A DNA stretch of 17,781 nucleotides from CALJIC01 sp039805565 (GCA_039805565.1 JBDLTZ010000079.1:1-17781); one strand, 5' to 3'. Positions 6,605-14,408 are shown, counted from the stretch's first letter. Notes: a model not told the origin generated them from the letters alone. A program made the numbers and translations.

Positions 6605-8322
6605 GGCTCCCCCTCTCGGAACCCGACGACGACCGTCTCGCCAAGGTCCGCCACCACATAGAGCGACGGGGTCTGCACCAGACGCGTCTCCACCACCGGC
6701 CAGCTGAACGCCCGCCGGCCGTCGAAGGCTGTCCGCTCCAGGATGAGGTAGCGCAGCCCCAGCTCCCGCAGCCGCCGGGCCGACTCTTCATCGGGGAAGC
6801 CGCGCGCCCGCTCGTTGAAGTCGCGGAACGCCGCCGGGAGGTGGCCGATGTGCGCGAACGCGGGGGCGCGCTTGCCGTGGGACAGGGAGCCGAACAGCAC
6901 GCGGTAGTTCAGCAGGTCGTCGGTGTGCGGGATGTGTCCGACGGCGAAGTCGCCGGGCTGCCGCGCGAGCCAGACGTCCACTGGCCGAGGCTCGAGCGCG
7001 AAGCGCTCCATGCGCCCCGGGAGCAGATCGATTAGCAGCAGGGCGACGAGCAGAGGCGCGACGACAGCCCACGGCCGGCGGCCGAGGCGGCTCTCCAGCA
7101 GAGCCGCGCCCACCCCACCAAGCAGGGAGACAAACAGGATCGAGACCACGCCGAAGCGCGCCCAGGCGCGGACGAGCCCCATGAGCGGCAGCTGGCCGAG
7201 GTAGTAGGCCGGCAGCCAGACGGGGTTCTCCGGCTGGAGAGGCGTGTTGCCGGTATGCAGGTCGGTGCCAAGCGCGAACACCACTGCGACGAGAGCGGTC
7301 CCGCCCCAGATGTAGCACTGCCGCGCGTACCGGCTGGGGCGCCACAGCAGCGCCACCCCTGCCAGCGCACACGACACTGCGCCGAGGTACAGCGTCTTCT
7401 CGCCCCAGAGCACCTCCGGCCGCAGCCGCCCGATAAGGTCGCCCCAGAGCGGGTGCAGGTGCCAGGGTGTGAGGAAGTTCATCGGGCTGGCCGACCAGCG
7501 CCGCGACTCAGTCAGGCCGTACGGCGTAAAATCCCCGCTCTGCAGCACCTCGAAGTATGGCAGCGCCGACGCGAGCGCCCCCGCCGCGACGCTGAGGACC
7601 AGCGGCACCTTCCCGCCCGTACCGCGCGCGGCCGGCTCAAGGAACAGCGCCAGCAGCCCGTAGGCCCCGCCGGTGATGAGGCAGATCACCAGGTAGTACT
7701 GCGACGCAGTACCCACCAGGAACGTCGCCCCTGCGAGCGCGGCCAGCGCGCCGGGATGCGCCCGCTGCCTGCGGAGCGCGCTGTCGAGAGCCCAGAAGAA
7801 GAGCGGCAGAGGATAGGTGCTGACCAGGTTCAGGTGGCCGTAGCTGCGGGCCGCGCGGTAGGGGGCAAGCATGAACGCCAGCCCCGCCACCAGCCCACCG
7901 AGCGTGCTGCCGGTCAGGCGCCGCACCCACAGGTACGCGAACACACCCGAGAGCAGATGCGCGATGAGAATGAGGGTGTTGTAGCCCGCGATCGTGCCAA
8001 ACATCAGCGTGACCGGCGCGACAGCGAGCATGCCAAGGTACGGCATGTCGTTCCCAACCACACGCAGCCCGTCGGGGTAGTTGAGGCCCGGGTCGATGAA
8101 CGGGGAGGCGCCCTCGAGGGGCGCGCGCGCCATCCAGCCCGTCGCGTACGCGTAGAGCAGGTTGTCGCCTGGCCAGCCGATCACCAGCCGGCCGAATTCA
8201 GGCAGCACCGGGTACATCAGCGCGAGCGCCATCAGGGCGATGATCGCGAGCGGCAGCAGATCACGCTGGCTGCCGAGGACTCCGCTCCACGCCCGAAGCC
8301 GTCCTACCATCATGCCGGCCAT
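6601..8322 (-). CDS. Polytopic GT-C-like membrane protein, probable glycosyltransferase
   Basis: The product has 573 residues with about ten to twelve hydrophobic helices spread over residues 22-440, then a soluble C-terminal domain (about 440-573). The first long loop contains GWPGDNLLYAYATGW (49-63), with D53 in the position where GT-C enzymes carry a catalytic or metal-binding Asp. SYGHLNLVSTYPLPLFFWALD and SASPMNFLTPWHLHPLWGD follow in later loops. GT-C glycosyltransferases transfer sugars from polyprenyl-phosphate donors at the outer face of the membrane; membership is inferred from topology, since no signature motif is decisive, and a YfhO-like family is possible. Two more Met codons lie at 8313 and 8310. 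I keep 8322 because GAAGAGGAG lies just upstream. The gene begins 55 bp after the deacetylase stop and overlaps the permease start by 4 bp. Confidence 0.82.
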   Translation of the reverse strand: MAGMMVGRLRAWSGVLGSQRDLLPLAIIALMALALMYPVLPEFGRLVIGWPGDNLLYAYATGWMARAPLEGASPFIDPGLNYPDGLRVVGNDMPYLGMLAVAPVTLMFGTIAGYNTLILIAHLLSGVFAYLWVRRLTGSTLGGLVAGLAFMLAPYRAARSYGHLNLVSTYPLPLFFWALDSALRRQRAHPGALAALAGATFLVGTASQYYLVICLITGGAYGLLALFLEPAARGTGGKVPLVLSVAAGALASALPYFEVLQSGDFTPYGLTESRRWSASPMNFLTPWHLHPLWGDLIGRLRPEVLWGEKTLYLGAVSCALAGVALLWRPSRYARQCYIWGGTALVAVVFALGTDLHTGNTPLQPENPVWLPAYYLGQLPLMGLVRAWARFGVVSILFVSLLGGVGAALLESRLGRRPWAVVAPLLVALLLIDLLPGRMERFALEPRPVDVWLARQPGDFAVGHIPHTDDLLNYRVLFGSLSHGKRAPAFAHIGHLPAAFRDFNERARGFPDEESARRLRELGLRYLILERTAFDGRRAFSWPVVETRLVQTPSLYVVADLGETVVVGFREGEP

Positions 8323-8377
8323 AGACTCCTCTTCGGTGGCGCGCTCTGCACTAGGCCCGGCACGCCGGACGCGTGCC

Positions 8378-10252
8378 CTATGCAGACCATATCGTCACCT
8401 CTACGATCTGGCCTGCTCCAAGACGTAGCACCACCGCGCTGCGATCAGGCCCGGCCACCGCCAGCGCGACGCCTGCCACCTCGGCGCGCTCCACTGCAAA
8501 GGGCAGCCGGAGCGTCAGACCATCGATCAGTGTGCTGCCGCGGTTAGCAACGGTGAGGGTGATCGGTCCCGCACCCAGCGAGCTATCCACAGCGCTCAGC
8601 GTCACTCGCGCCGCCGCCTGCTGCCGCTCGGCGATCTCGGCCAGCGGCGCGATCCAGACGTCCCCCGCGTCGCGGCGCTCGGCGGCGTGGGCCACCACCT
8701 CGCCCCAGGCCGCCACCTGCGCGGGCGTCACCACCTCCTCGGTGTGTGCCCACAAATCGATCATGCCGCCGGCCGCCACGGCGCGATCGATCAGCGCCAC
8801 GGCGTCGGGCGCGGTGCGCTCCGTCAGGTAGAAATCCGGGCAGGCCAGGATGCTCTCGTGGCCAGGCACCGGCCGGCAGCGCGGGTCGGCGGGGCCGACG
8901 AGCGCGTACTGCGCCTGGTCGCTGGTGCGCGTCACCGAGGTGATGCCCGCGTCTGCCAAGGCGCGCCAGGCCGCGTCGCTCATGCCGGCGCTGCCGCTCC
9001 AGGGGAAGGCCAGCGAGCGCGCGGGGGCCAAGGCGCGCTCGGCGGCCAGGGCGTCCCAGGCCTCCAGGTCGGCGCGCAGCTCGCTGACGCTCGCCAGGCC
9101 GGCGTAGAGGTGGCTGAAGGTGTGGCTCTGCACGTCGTGGCCCTCGGCCGCCAGCGCAGGCAGCAGGTCGCCGAAGTACCAGGCCGGGTGGCTCCGCACC
9201 GTGCCGTACGGGTCCGGCGAGAACCAGGGCCGCGTCGCCCAGTCGTCGGTCTGCCAGCGGTTGGCGCGCGTGGCCCAGCCGAACGTCGGGTCGCCCATGA
9301 ACGTGCGGCGCTCCTGGTTGCCGAGCAGCAGGTTGTAGCCGTTGGCGTAGTAGGTGGCGCGCACGCCGTGCGGCCGAAACAGCTCCAGCGTGGTGGTGAT
9401 CCCCTCGCGCATACGCATGGCGCGCAGCGCGGGGTCGGCGTCGTACAGCGGCTCCCCTACCGAGCGCGAGTGGACCAGGCCGCCCATGGCCGTCTCCCAG
9501 TCGAAGGAGAACGACACCGCGGCGCGGCGCCCATCGGGCCAGGGGCTCACGGTGACGGAGGACGAAGGGCCAAGGTCTAAGGAAGGCAGCCCCCCACCCG
9601 CGGTCTGTGACCCCTCGCCCCTGGTCTGAGCGCCGCCCTGACGGATCACGATCTGGTCGAGGTACACCCGGTCATCGGAGGAGGGGTGGAACGAGACCGA
9701 CAGGCGCGCCGCGCCTTCCGGTGCCGCGAACGCGCCGCCCAGCACCGACCAGCCGCCGCCGTCGCCGGGGCCGCCCCAGCGGCGCGCCTCCTGCCAGGCG
9801 GTGGCATCGCTGCCCAGCGCGCGCCCCGCGGCGTCGGCCCAGTGGAACACGGCCCGCAGGCGCGTGGCGGAGGCGGGCGAGTCGGCCAGGGCCTGCGCGC
9901 TGATGCAGTAGGTCGCGCCGGGGCGGACGTCCACCTGGGGCGTGCCGAGGGCGTTGGCGATCCCGAGCAGCTGGAACGAGCTGCCGCTGCCGCTGACCGT
10001 GAAGCCACCGACCTGGACGCCCACCGCGGGGGCGCTCCAGCCGGCCGGGAGCATCACGCCGGAGGGAGCGGGCTCGAGGCGCCCGAAGTCCGGCGCCGGC
10101 AGCAGCGCCTCGCCGACCAGCGGGACGTAGACACAGCGTGACAGCCGCTCACGAGCGGCGAGGGCACCCGCCGCAAGCAGCGCGGCGAACAGCACAGCAA
10201 CCAGGATCCCGCGTCTCATTCCCATCGAATCGCTCTCGCTCAAGGCCGCCAT
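8378..10252 (-). CDS. Membrane-anchored polysaccharide deacetylase (NodB fold) with flanking beta-sandwich domains
   Basis: The product has 624 residues. A basic N-terminus and one helix (about 14-33) form a signal anchor or signal peptide. Residues 55-206 look like a carbohydrate-binding jelly roll, ending in a VYLDQIVIRQ segment of the type seen in CBM-like domains. A Gly/Ser linker precedes the NodB domain (about 240-505). Motif 1 is FSFDWE (248-253, D251), a variant of TFDDG. Motif 2 is SHTFSH (376-381), giving the metal-binding His pair H377/H381. Motif 3 is FPWSG (416-420), and IDLWAH (498-503) serves as the last motif with its catalytic-type His. Residues 546-624 form a second beta-rich domain. 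NodB enzymes remove N- or O-acetyl groups from glycans outside the membrane. A G-rich GGGGGGTG about 7 nt before the ATG supports this start; ATG 10225 is an alternative. It is the first gene of the minus-strand polysaccharide cluster. Confidence 0.9.
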   Translation of the reverse strand: MAALSESDSMGMRRGILVAVLFAALLAAGALAARERLSRCVYVPLVGEALLPAPDFGRLEPAPSGVMLPAGWSAPAVGVQVGGFTVSGSGSSFQLLGIANALGTPQVDVRPGATYCISAQALADSPASATRLRAVFHWADAAGRALGSDATAWQEARRWGGPGDGGGWSVLGGAFAAPEGAARLSVSFHPSSDDRVYLDQIVIRQGGAQTRGEGSQTAGGGLPSLDLGPSSSVTVSPWPDGRRAAVSFSFDWETAMGGLVHSRSVGEPLYDADPALRAMRMREGITTTLELFRPHGVRATYYANGYNLLLGNQERRTFMGDPTFGWATRANRWQTDDWATRPWFSPDPYGTVRSHPAWYFGDLLPALAAEGHDVQSHTFSHLYAGLASVSELRADLEAWDALAAERALAPARSLAFPWSGSAGMSDAAWRALADAGITSVTRTSDQAQYALVGPADPRCRPVPGHESILACPDFYLTERTAPDAVALIDRAVAAGGMIDLWAHTEEVVTPAQVAAWGEVVAHAAERRDAGDVWIAPLAEIAERQQAAARVTLSAVDSSLGAGPITLTVANRGSTLIDGLTLRLPFAVERAEVAGVALAVAGPDRSAVVLRLGAGQIVEVTIWSA

Positions 10253-10351
10253 TCTAGCACACCCCCCACATCTTGACCAATGCGGACGCTTGCCCGTAAC
10301 TGCGGCAGGTACGATCTGCCCCGAGGGATCAGGACAGGAAGGAGAGATATC

Positions 10352-10576
10352 ATGCGATCGATAAGCGGCTACACGCGTGTGGCGGCACTACCCGCTGCGC
10401 TGCTCGCCGCGCTGACCTTGCGAGCATCGCAGGAGGCGGCACGCAGCACGGCCGAGGCCGCCTTCGCCATCGGGCTGAGCACCTGGCACTACGCGCTGAG
10501 CCTGGCGCGCGCGCCCGAGGAGGCAGCCGAGCGAACCCGCGCCGCGCGGCTGGAGCAGGAGCGGCTGCGCCGTTGA
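10352..10576 (+). CDS. Small protein of unknown function (74 aa)
   Basis: The start is ATG 10352, supported by an excellent ribosome-binding site (AAGGAGAG, about 5 nt upstream). The frame stays open upstream to 10280, but without such a site. The product is Ala-rich and almost wholly helical. It has a moderately hydrophobic segment (RVAALPAALLAALTL, 9-23), a second one (AFAIGLSTWHYALSLA, about 41-56) and a charged C-terminal helix rich in Glu and Arg (58-74). I recognise no family. It lies 60 bp upstream of the potassium channel on the same strand, so the two may share a transcript. It could be a small membrane-associated protein. The function is not assigned. Confidence 0.6.
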   Translation: MRSISGYTRVAALPAALLAALTLRASQEAARSTAEAAFAIGLSTWHYALSLARAPEEAAERTRAARLEQERLRR

Positions 10577-10636
10577 CGCCCCCTGGAGGCTCTGCTAGAC
10601 TCAGCCGTGCAGCCCGCACACACGAGAGGTCGCGCC

Positions 10637-11635
10637 GTGATCAACCGCCCCATCCTGCCCGTCACCCGCCGCCTCCAGATCGGCTGCGCGCTGCTGGCGA
10701 CGATCCTCCTAATCGGGACGGTGGGCTTCATGGCGCTCGAGGGGTGGGCGCCGATCGACGCGCTCTACACCGCCGTCCTGGTGGTCTCCACGCTCGGGTT
10801 CAGCGACCTGCGCCCCACCGATACAGCCGGGCGCGTCCTCACCATTGTCCTGATCGGGGGCGGTGTCGGCACTCTGTACTACCTCGTCGGCGCGCTGGCG
10901 CAGACGGTGATCGAAGACCAGCTCGACTGGGGGAGGCGGCGCTCGATGGACCAGCAGATCACGCACCTGAGCGACCACTACATCGTCTGCGGGTACGGCC
11001 GGGTGGGCCACGAGACCTGCCGCCAGCTGGCGCAGCAGGGGCGCCCCTTCGTGGTGGTGGACAACGACCCGGCGCGCGTGGACCGGGTGCGCGGCGACGG
11101 CCACCTGGTGCTGCAGGGGGACGCGTCGGACGACACGGTGCTGAAGCGTGCCGGCGTGGCGCGGGCGCGCGGCCTCCTCACCGCCGTCAAGAGCGATGCA
11201 GGCAACGTCTACATCACGCTCTCGGCGCGGGCGCTCAACCCCAGGCTGTTCATCGTAGCGCGCGCGGCCACCGCCGAGGCCGAGCACAAGCTGACGATCG
11301 CCGGCGCGAGCCGCGTGATCTCGCCGTACGTGCTGGGCGGGCGCAGTATGGCGGGCATGGCGCTGCGGCCCGCGGTGATGGACTTCCTCGAGCTGCTGGT
11401 GCACAGCGACGACCTGGCAATGTGGCTGGAGGAGGTGCTGGTGCGGCCGGGCTCGTCGCTCGACGGCGTGTCGGTGGGCGAGGCGCGCCTGCGCGAGGAG
11501 GCCGGCATCACGATCCTGGCCGTGCGCGGCGCGGCGGGGCGCATCACTGTGAATCCCACCCCGGACGTGGTGCTCCAGGCGGGGGACACGCTGATCGCGC
11601 TGGGGACGAGGACAACGCTGAGGGATGAGCACTGA
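10637..11635 (+). CDS. Two-TM potassium channel with cytoplasmic RCK (TrkA-N/TrkA-C) domains
   Basis: The product has 332 residues from GTG 10637, chosen because GAGAGGT lies about 6 nt upstream; another GTG at 10607 would add ten residues. TM1 is at about 15-34, the pore helix and filter at 41-57, and TM2 at about 66-90. The filter reads STLGFSD (51-57) where TVGYGD is canonical. The TrkA-N/RCK Rossmann domain begins near 112 with HYIVCGYGRVGHE (114-126), a GxGxxG nucleotide-binding loop, followed by VVVDNDP (139-145) with an acidic residue typical of NAD(H) binding. A TrkA-C domain (about 248-326) ends the protein. The layout matches MthK/Kch-like channels, which pass potassium and are gated by ligands or nucleotides on the RCK ring. 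It is expected in the cytoplasmic membrane. A long hairpin (11664-11704) follows the stop. Confidence 0.93.
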   Translation: MINRPILPVTRRLQIGCALLATILLIGTVGFMALEGWAPIDALYTAVLVVSTLGFSDLRPTDTAGRVLTIVLIGGGVGTLYYLVGALAQTVIEDQLDWGRRRSMDQQITHLSDHYIVCGYGRVGHETCRQLAQQGRPFVVVDNDPARVDRVRGDGHLVLQGDASDDTVLKRAGVARARGLLTAVKSDAGNVYITLSARALNPRLFIVARAATAEAEHKLTIAGASRVISPYVLGGRSMAGMALRPAVMDFLELLVHSDDLAMWLEEVLVRPGSSLDGVSVGEARLREEAGITILAVRGAAGRITVNPTPDVVLQAGDTLIALGTRTTLRDEH

Positions 11636-11663
11636 GGGTAGCGGCGCGTAGCTACAACGATCA

Positions 11664-11704
11664 GAGGGCGCGGAAGGGGAGACAGACCTCCCCTCCGCGC
11701 CCTC
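11664..11704. terminator. Bidirectional terminator-like hairpin between channel gene and secF
   Basis: GAGGGCGCGGAAGGGGAG (11664-11681) pairs with CTCCCCTCCGCGCCCTC (11688-11704), giving a 17-bp stem with a single bulged A and a 6-nt loop. It lies between two convergent genes, 28 bp after the channel stop and 23 bp from the secF stop. There is no strong T-tract on either side. The position and stability support a shared terminator or RNA-end-protecting structure. Confidence 0.7.
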
Positions 11705-11727
11705 GGTGCGCTCTGTTGCACAAAGCC

Positions 11728-12687
11728 CTACGCCGCGGCCGGCTCCTCGGCTCGCCCCCGGCCGAACCAGCGCTCCCACTCACGGTTCTCCCACACCACC
11801 AGCAGCTGGGCCGCGATGAACATGGACGAGTAGGTACCGCTGATCAGGCCGATCATCAGGATCAGCACAAAGTTCCGGATGCTCTCGCCGCCAAACAGCA
11901 GCAGCGCCGCCAGCGTGAAGAACGAGGTGAGCTGGGTGCAGATCGAGCGCGGCATCACCTGCGCCACGCTGACATTCACGATCTGCTCGAACAGCTGGCC
12001 GGGGCGGCGCGCCAGCAGGTTCTCGCGGATGCGGTCGAACACCACGATCTTATCCTGCACCGAGAAGCTGATCACGGTGAGCAGCGCCGTGAGGAACAGC
12101 GCGTCGACCTCGAGGCCGATCAGCTGCCCGAGGATCGCCGCCGCCGCCACGCAGATCAGCACGTCGTGCAGCATGGCGACGATGGTGCAGACGCCGTAGC
12201 GGAACGGGTGTGGCGCGTGCCGGAACGAGAACGCCAGGTAGAGCAGGATTGCCACGGACGCGCCGAGCACGGCGAACACCGCGTAGAGGCGCGACTGCGC
12301 GCTCACGGTAGCGCCGACGGTCTGGATCGAGTCCTGCTCGACGGCGCCGAACTGGGCCGAGAGGGCGCCGATCATCTCGGCCGCCTGGGCGTCCGGATTC
12401 TGCTCGGAGAGCGTCTTGGTGCGGATGATCGCGCTGGCGCCGCTGCCATCGCCGGGGCTGAGCTGCACCTGCGCGCCCTCGAAGCCCTCCTGGGCGAACA
12501 CCGAGGCGATCTCCTCGGTGTTCAGCTGCTCCACCGAGCGCTCGGTGAAGCGAACGTTCCACAGGGCGCCACCGCTGAAGTCGATGCCCGGCCGCAGCCC
12601 GTCGATCACCAGAAGCACGAGGCCGACGGCAATCAGCACGGCGGAAATAGTGAACCACCAATATCTGCGCTGAACGATCTTTTCCAT
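11728..12687 (-). CDS. secF: Protein translocase subunit SecF
   Basis: The product has 319 residues and the SecF layout. It has a first membrane helix at about 13-28 and RPGIDFSGG (32-40), the conserved SecD/SecF P1 entry motif. An extracytoplasmic P1 domain follows, then five more helices. Conserved TM-region motifs are visible: a MLHDVLICVA segment, and VISFSVQDKIVVFDRIREN, matching the family's SxxD-xxVVFDRIREN. SecF works with SecD and SecYEG to pull exported proteins across the membrane using the proton gradient. The start at MEKIVQRRYWW is chosen because family homology begins there. The frame continues open upstream through the palindromic repeat array, but that translation is repeat-encoded and low-complexity. 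No clear ribosome-binding site precedes the ATG. Separated from secD by a 237-bp repeat-filled spacer instead of the usual tight junction. Confidence 0.97.
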   Translation of the reverse strand: MEKIVQRRYWWFTISAVLIAVGLVLLVIDGLRPGIDFSGGALWNVRFTERSVEQLNTEEIASVFAQEGFEGAQVQLSPGDGSGASAIIRTKTLSEQNPDAQAAEMIGALSAQFGAVEQDSIQTVGATVSAQSRLYAVFAVLGASVAILLYLAFSFRHAPHPFRYGVCTIVAMLHDVLICVAAAAILGQLIGLEVDALFLTALLTVISFSVQDKIVVFDRIRENLLARRPGQLFEQIVNVSVAQVMPRSICTQLTSFFTLAALLLFGGESIRNFVLILMIGLISGTYSSMFIAAQLLVVWENREWERWFGRGRAEEPAAA

Positions 12688-12732
12688 TATGTGTTGTTTC
12701 TGTAGCCGCGCCTGCGGCGCGGCACGGAGGAG

Positions 12733-12914
12733 GGTTCCTGGAGGGCGAGCCCTCCAGACCTCCCAATCGGCGGCGAAGAAGGCTCCTGGGGGGGGCCTCC
12801 CCTCCAGACCTCCCAATCGGCGGCGAAGAAGGCTCCTGGAGGGGCCTCCCCTCTAGACCTCCCAATCGGAGGCGGAGGGTTCCTGGAGGGTGAGCCCTCC
12901 AGACCTCCCACTCA
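12733..12914. repeat. Tandem palindromic repeat array between secD and secF
   Basis: Four head-to-tail units of about 47-50 bp lie at 12733-12780, 12781-12830, 12831-12877 and 12878-12914 (the last lacks its tail). Each reads roughly GGYTCCTGGAGGG, loop, CCCTCCAGACCTCCCA, then, except in the last, an ATCGG-rich and GA-rich tail. Each unit holds a hairpin: 12738-12757 and 12883-12902 are perfect 8-bp stems; 12786-12807 and 12836-12856 are 9-bp stems that keep pairing through one G-T wobble. It fills the spacer between secD (stop at 12925) and secF (start at 12687). The regular spacing differs from CRISPR because no unique spacers exist. Confidence 0.85.
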
Positions 12915-12924
12915 ACCTAGACGA

Positions 12925-14316
12925 CTACCCGACCGCCTCGCGCTCTACGCTGGAGGTGCGCTGCAGGTCGAACAGCCACGGCTGCTGGATCCCCGGCACA
13001 GCGGCGACCGCCCGCAGCAGCGGCAGAGTCACCATCCACACCACCGCGAGGCTCACCAGCGTCCCGAGCCCGAGCGTCACCGCGAAGCCGCGGATGATGC
13101 CCACACCGAAGCTACTGCCGAACAGGAACAGAATCACGCTGGTGATCAGCATCGCGACGTTCGAGTCCAGGATGGCGGACCATGCCTGCTCGAAGCCGGT
13201 CTCCACGGCGGAGCGGAGCGACTTACCGTGGCGCAGCTCCTCCTTGAGGCGGCCAGCGATCAGCACGTTCGCGTCCACCATGACGCCCACCGACAGGATG
13301 AAGCCCGCGATACCCGCCAGGGTCAGCGTGACCGGGATGAGTTTGTAGAGCGCAAACATCAGCGCGGTGTAGACCAGCAGCACCAGGGTGGCGATCACGC
13401 CCGGCAGCCGGTAGTACAGCATGAGGAACAGCATCACGGCGCACAGGCCGATCACGCCCGCCAGGATGCTGGCGTCCACCGAGCTCTGGCCGAGCGACGC
13501 CGAGACCGTGCGGCTCGACTCAACGGTGAAGCCGATCGGCAGGGCGCCAAACTTCAGCTGGTTGTAGATGCGCTCGGCATCCTCGCGCGTCTGAGTGGTG
13601 ATCTCACCGCTGCCGCCCACCAGCGCCGCCTGGATCACGGGACAGCTGAACACCACGTTATCCAGCACAATGCACATCGGCTGGCCGATGTTCTGCGCGC
13701 TGAAGGAGGCGAGGTTCTGGGCCGACTGGCCGGTGAAGGCAAAGGAAACCGCGTACTGGTTGCTGACGTTCTGGCCGCCGCCGAAGCGCGGGTTCACCTG
13801 GCGCGTGTCAAGGTCGCGCCCGTCGGTGATGCTGGGGAAGACCGGGCTGTTGGCCGGGGCGGGGGTGCCAGTCACGCCCTCAGTGCTCTGGAGGGCCGCC
13901 GGGCTGGGGTTGCCCTCGGTCCGCACGACCTGGCCGGTATTGAGGAACTGGCCCTGGCTATCGATAAACTCGAGCCGGCCGGTGCCGCGCAGGGTCTCGA
14001 TCGCCTGCTGCGAGTCGCGCACGCCGGGCAGTTCAACGATGATCCGGTCGTTGCCGGAGAGCTGCACCACCGACTCGGCCACGCCGAGACCGTTGACGCG
14101 GCGCTCGATCACGCCCGCGGCGACCTGCATGATATCGCGGTTGACGTCCGGGTCCTCGGCGCGGAGCAGCACCTGGGTGCCGCCCTGGAGGTCCAGGCCC
14201 AACCGCGTCGATACATCGCGGCCGAGCCACTCGCCGCCGGGCGCGAAGACGATCCAGAGCGCCAGGCCGGTGAGGAGCAGGACGAAGACAAGAAAAGTCG
14301 CATCTCGGCTACGCAC
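12925..14316 (-). CDS. secD: Protein translocase subunit SecD
   Basis: The product has 463 residues. A first helix at about 8-25 is followed by LGLDLQGGTQVLL (39-51), the hallmark SecD D1 motif. An extracytoplasmic P1 region contains VIERRVNGLGVAESVVQ and RIIVELPGV (part of the conserved fold). A Pro/Ser/Thr/Gly-rich low-complexity insert then occurs at about 135-180. The C-terminal half carries five helices including GVMVDANVLIAGRLKEEL, matching the conserved VDANVLIFERIKEE segment. SecD and SecF form the proton-driven export accessory complex. The start is GTG at 14316, chosen because the protein begins with the expected N-terminal helix; GGAGG lies 12 nt upstream, a long spacing. A consensus promoter is found at 14379-14408 and a leader hairpin at 14334-14358. 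The neighbour upstream, a DsbA-like protein, also works outside the membrane. Confidence 0.97.
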   Translation of the reverse strand: MRSRDATFLVFVLLLTGLALWIVFAPGGEWLGRDVSTRLGLDLQGGTQVLLRAEDPDVNRDIMQVAAGVIERRVNGLGVAESVVQLSGNDRIIVELPGVRDSQQAIETLRGTGRLEFIDSQGQFLNTGQVVRTEGNPSPAALQSTEGVTGTPAPANSPVFPSITDGRDLDTRQVNPRFGGGQNVSNQYAVSFAFTGQSAQNLASFSAQNIGQPMCIVLDNVVFSCPVIQAALVGGSGEITTQTREDAERIYNQLKFGALPIGFTVESSRTVSASLGQSSVDASILAGVIGLCAVMLFLMLYYRLPGVIATLVLLVYTALMFALYKLIPVTLTLAGIAGFILSVGVMVDANVLIAGRLKEELRHGKSLRSAVETGFEQAWSAILDSNVAMLITSVILFLFGSSFGVGIIRGFAVTLGLGTLVSLAVVWMVTLPLLRAVAAVPGIQQPWLFDLQRTSSVEREAVG

Positions 14317-14333
14317 GTTGTGTCTCTGCCTCC

Positions 14334-14358
14334 GGCGCCGCTCGCTGGCGAGGGCGCC
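14334..14358 (-). promoter_or_regulatory. Leader hairpin next to the secD ribosome-binding site
   Basis: GGCGCC-G-CTCGC (14334-14345) pairs with GCGAG-GGCGCC (14348-14358), an 11-bp stem with one bulged base. It lies in the predicted secD 5' leader; its edge at 14334 directly touches the GGAGG candidate ribosome-binding site (14329-14333). It could influence secD translation or mRNA stability. That role is inference. Confidence 0.45.
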
Positions 14359-14378
14359 AATTGCTATAAAACCCGCGC

Positions 14379-14408
14379 ATTATAGGCATAACGCGGCGGG
14401 ACTGTCAA
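14379..14408 (-). promoter_or_regulatory. Sigma-70-type promoter for secD(F)
   Basis: On the minus strand a perfect TTGACA (14403-14408) and a perfect TATAAT (14379-14384) are separated by 18 bp. Transcription would begin near 14372, leaving a leader of about 55 nt before the secD GTG at 14316. Two exact consensus hexamers in a G+C-rich region are unlikely by chance. Confidence 0.8.

Noticed and set aside
4707..6791. Second minus-strand frame of 694 codons overlapping the permease gene
   Set aside because: It is an Arg/Ala/Gly-rich off-frame reading. The frame at 4718-6604 holds the permease motifs and membrane helices.
7255..8547. Plus-strand open frame of 430 codons
   Set aside because: It is an Arg/Gln-rich antisense reading of the GT-C-like membrane protein and shows no ribosome-binding site or family feature.
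10253..10351. Promoters in the divergent deacetylase/small-protein gap
   Set aside because: TTGACC at 10273 and TACGAT at 10310 are visible, but the spacing does not fit a sigma-70 promoter.
12688..12816. N-terminal extension of SecF encoded by the repeats
   Set aside because: The frame is open through the repeat array but encodes repeat-derived peptide. SecF homology begins at the Met at 12687.
12733..12914. CRISPR array
   Set aside because: Units are contiguous with no unique spacers, each is itself a hairpin, and no cas gene is nearby.
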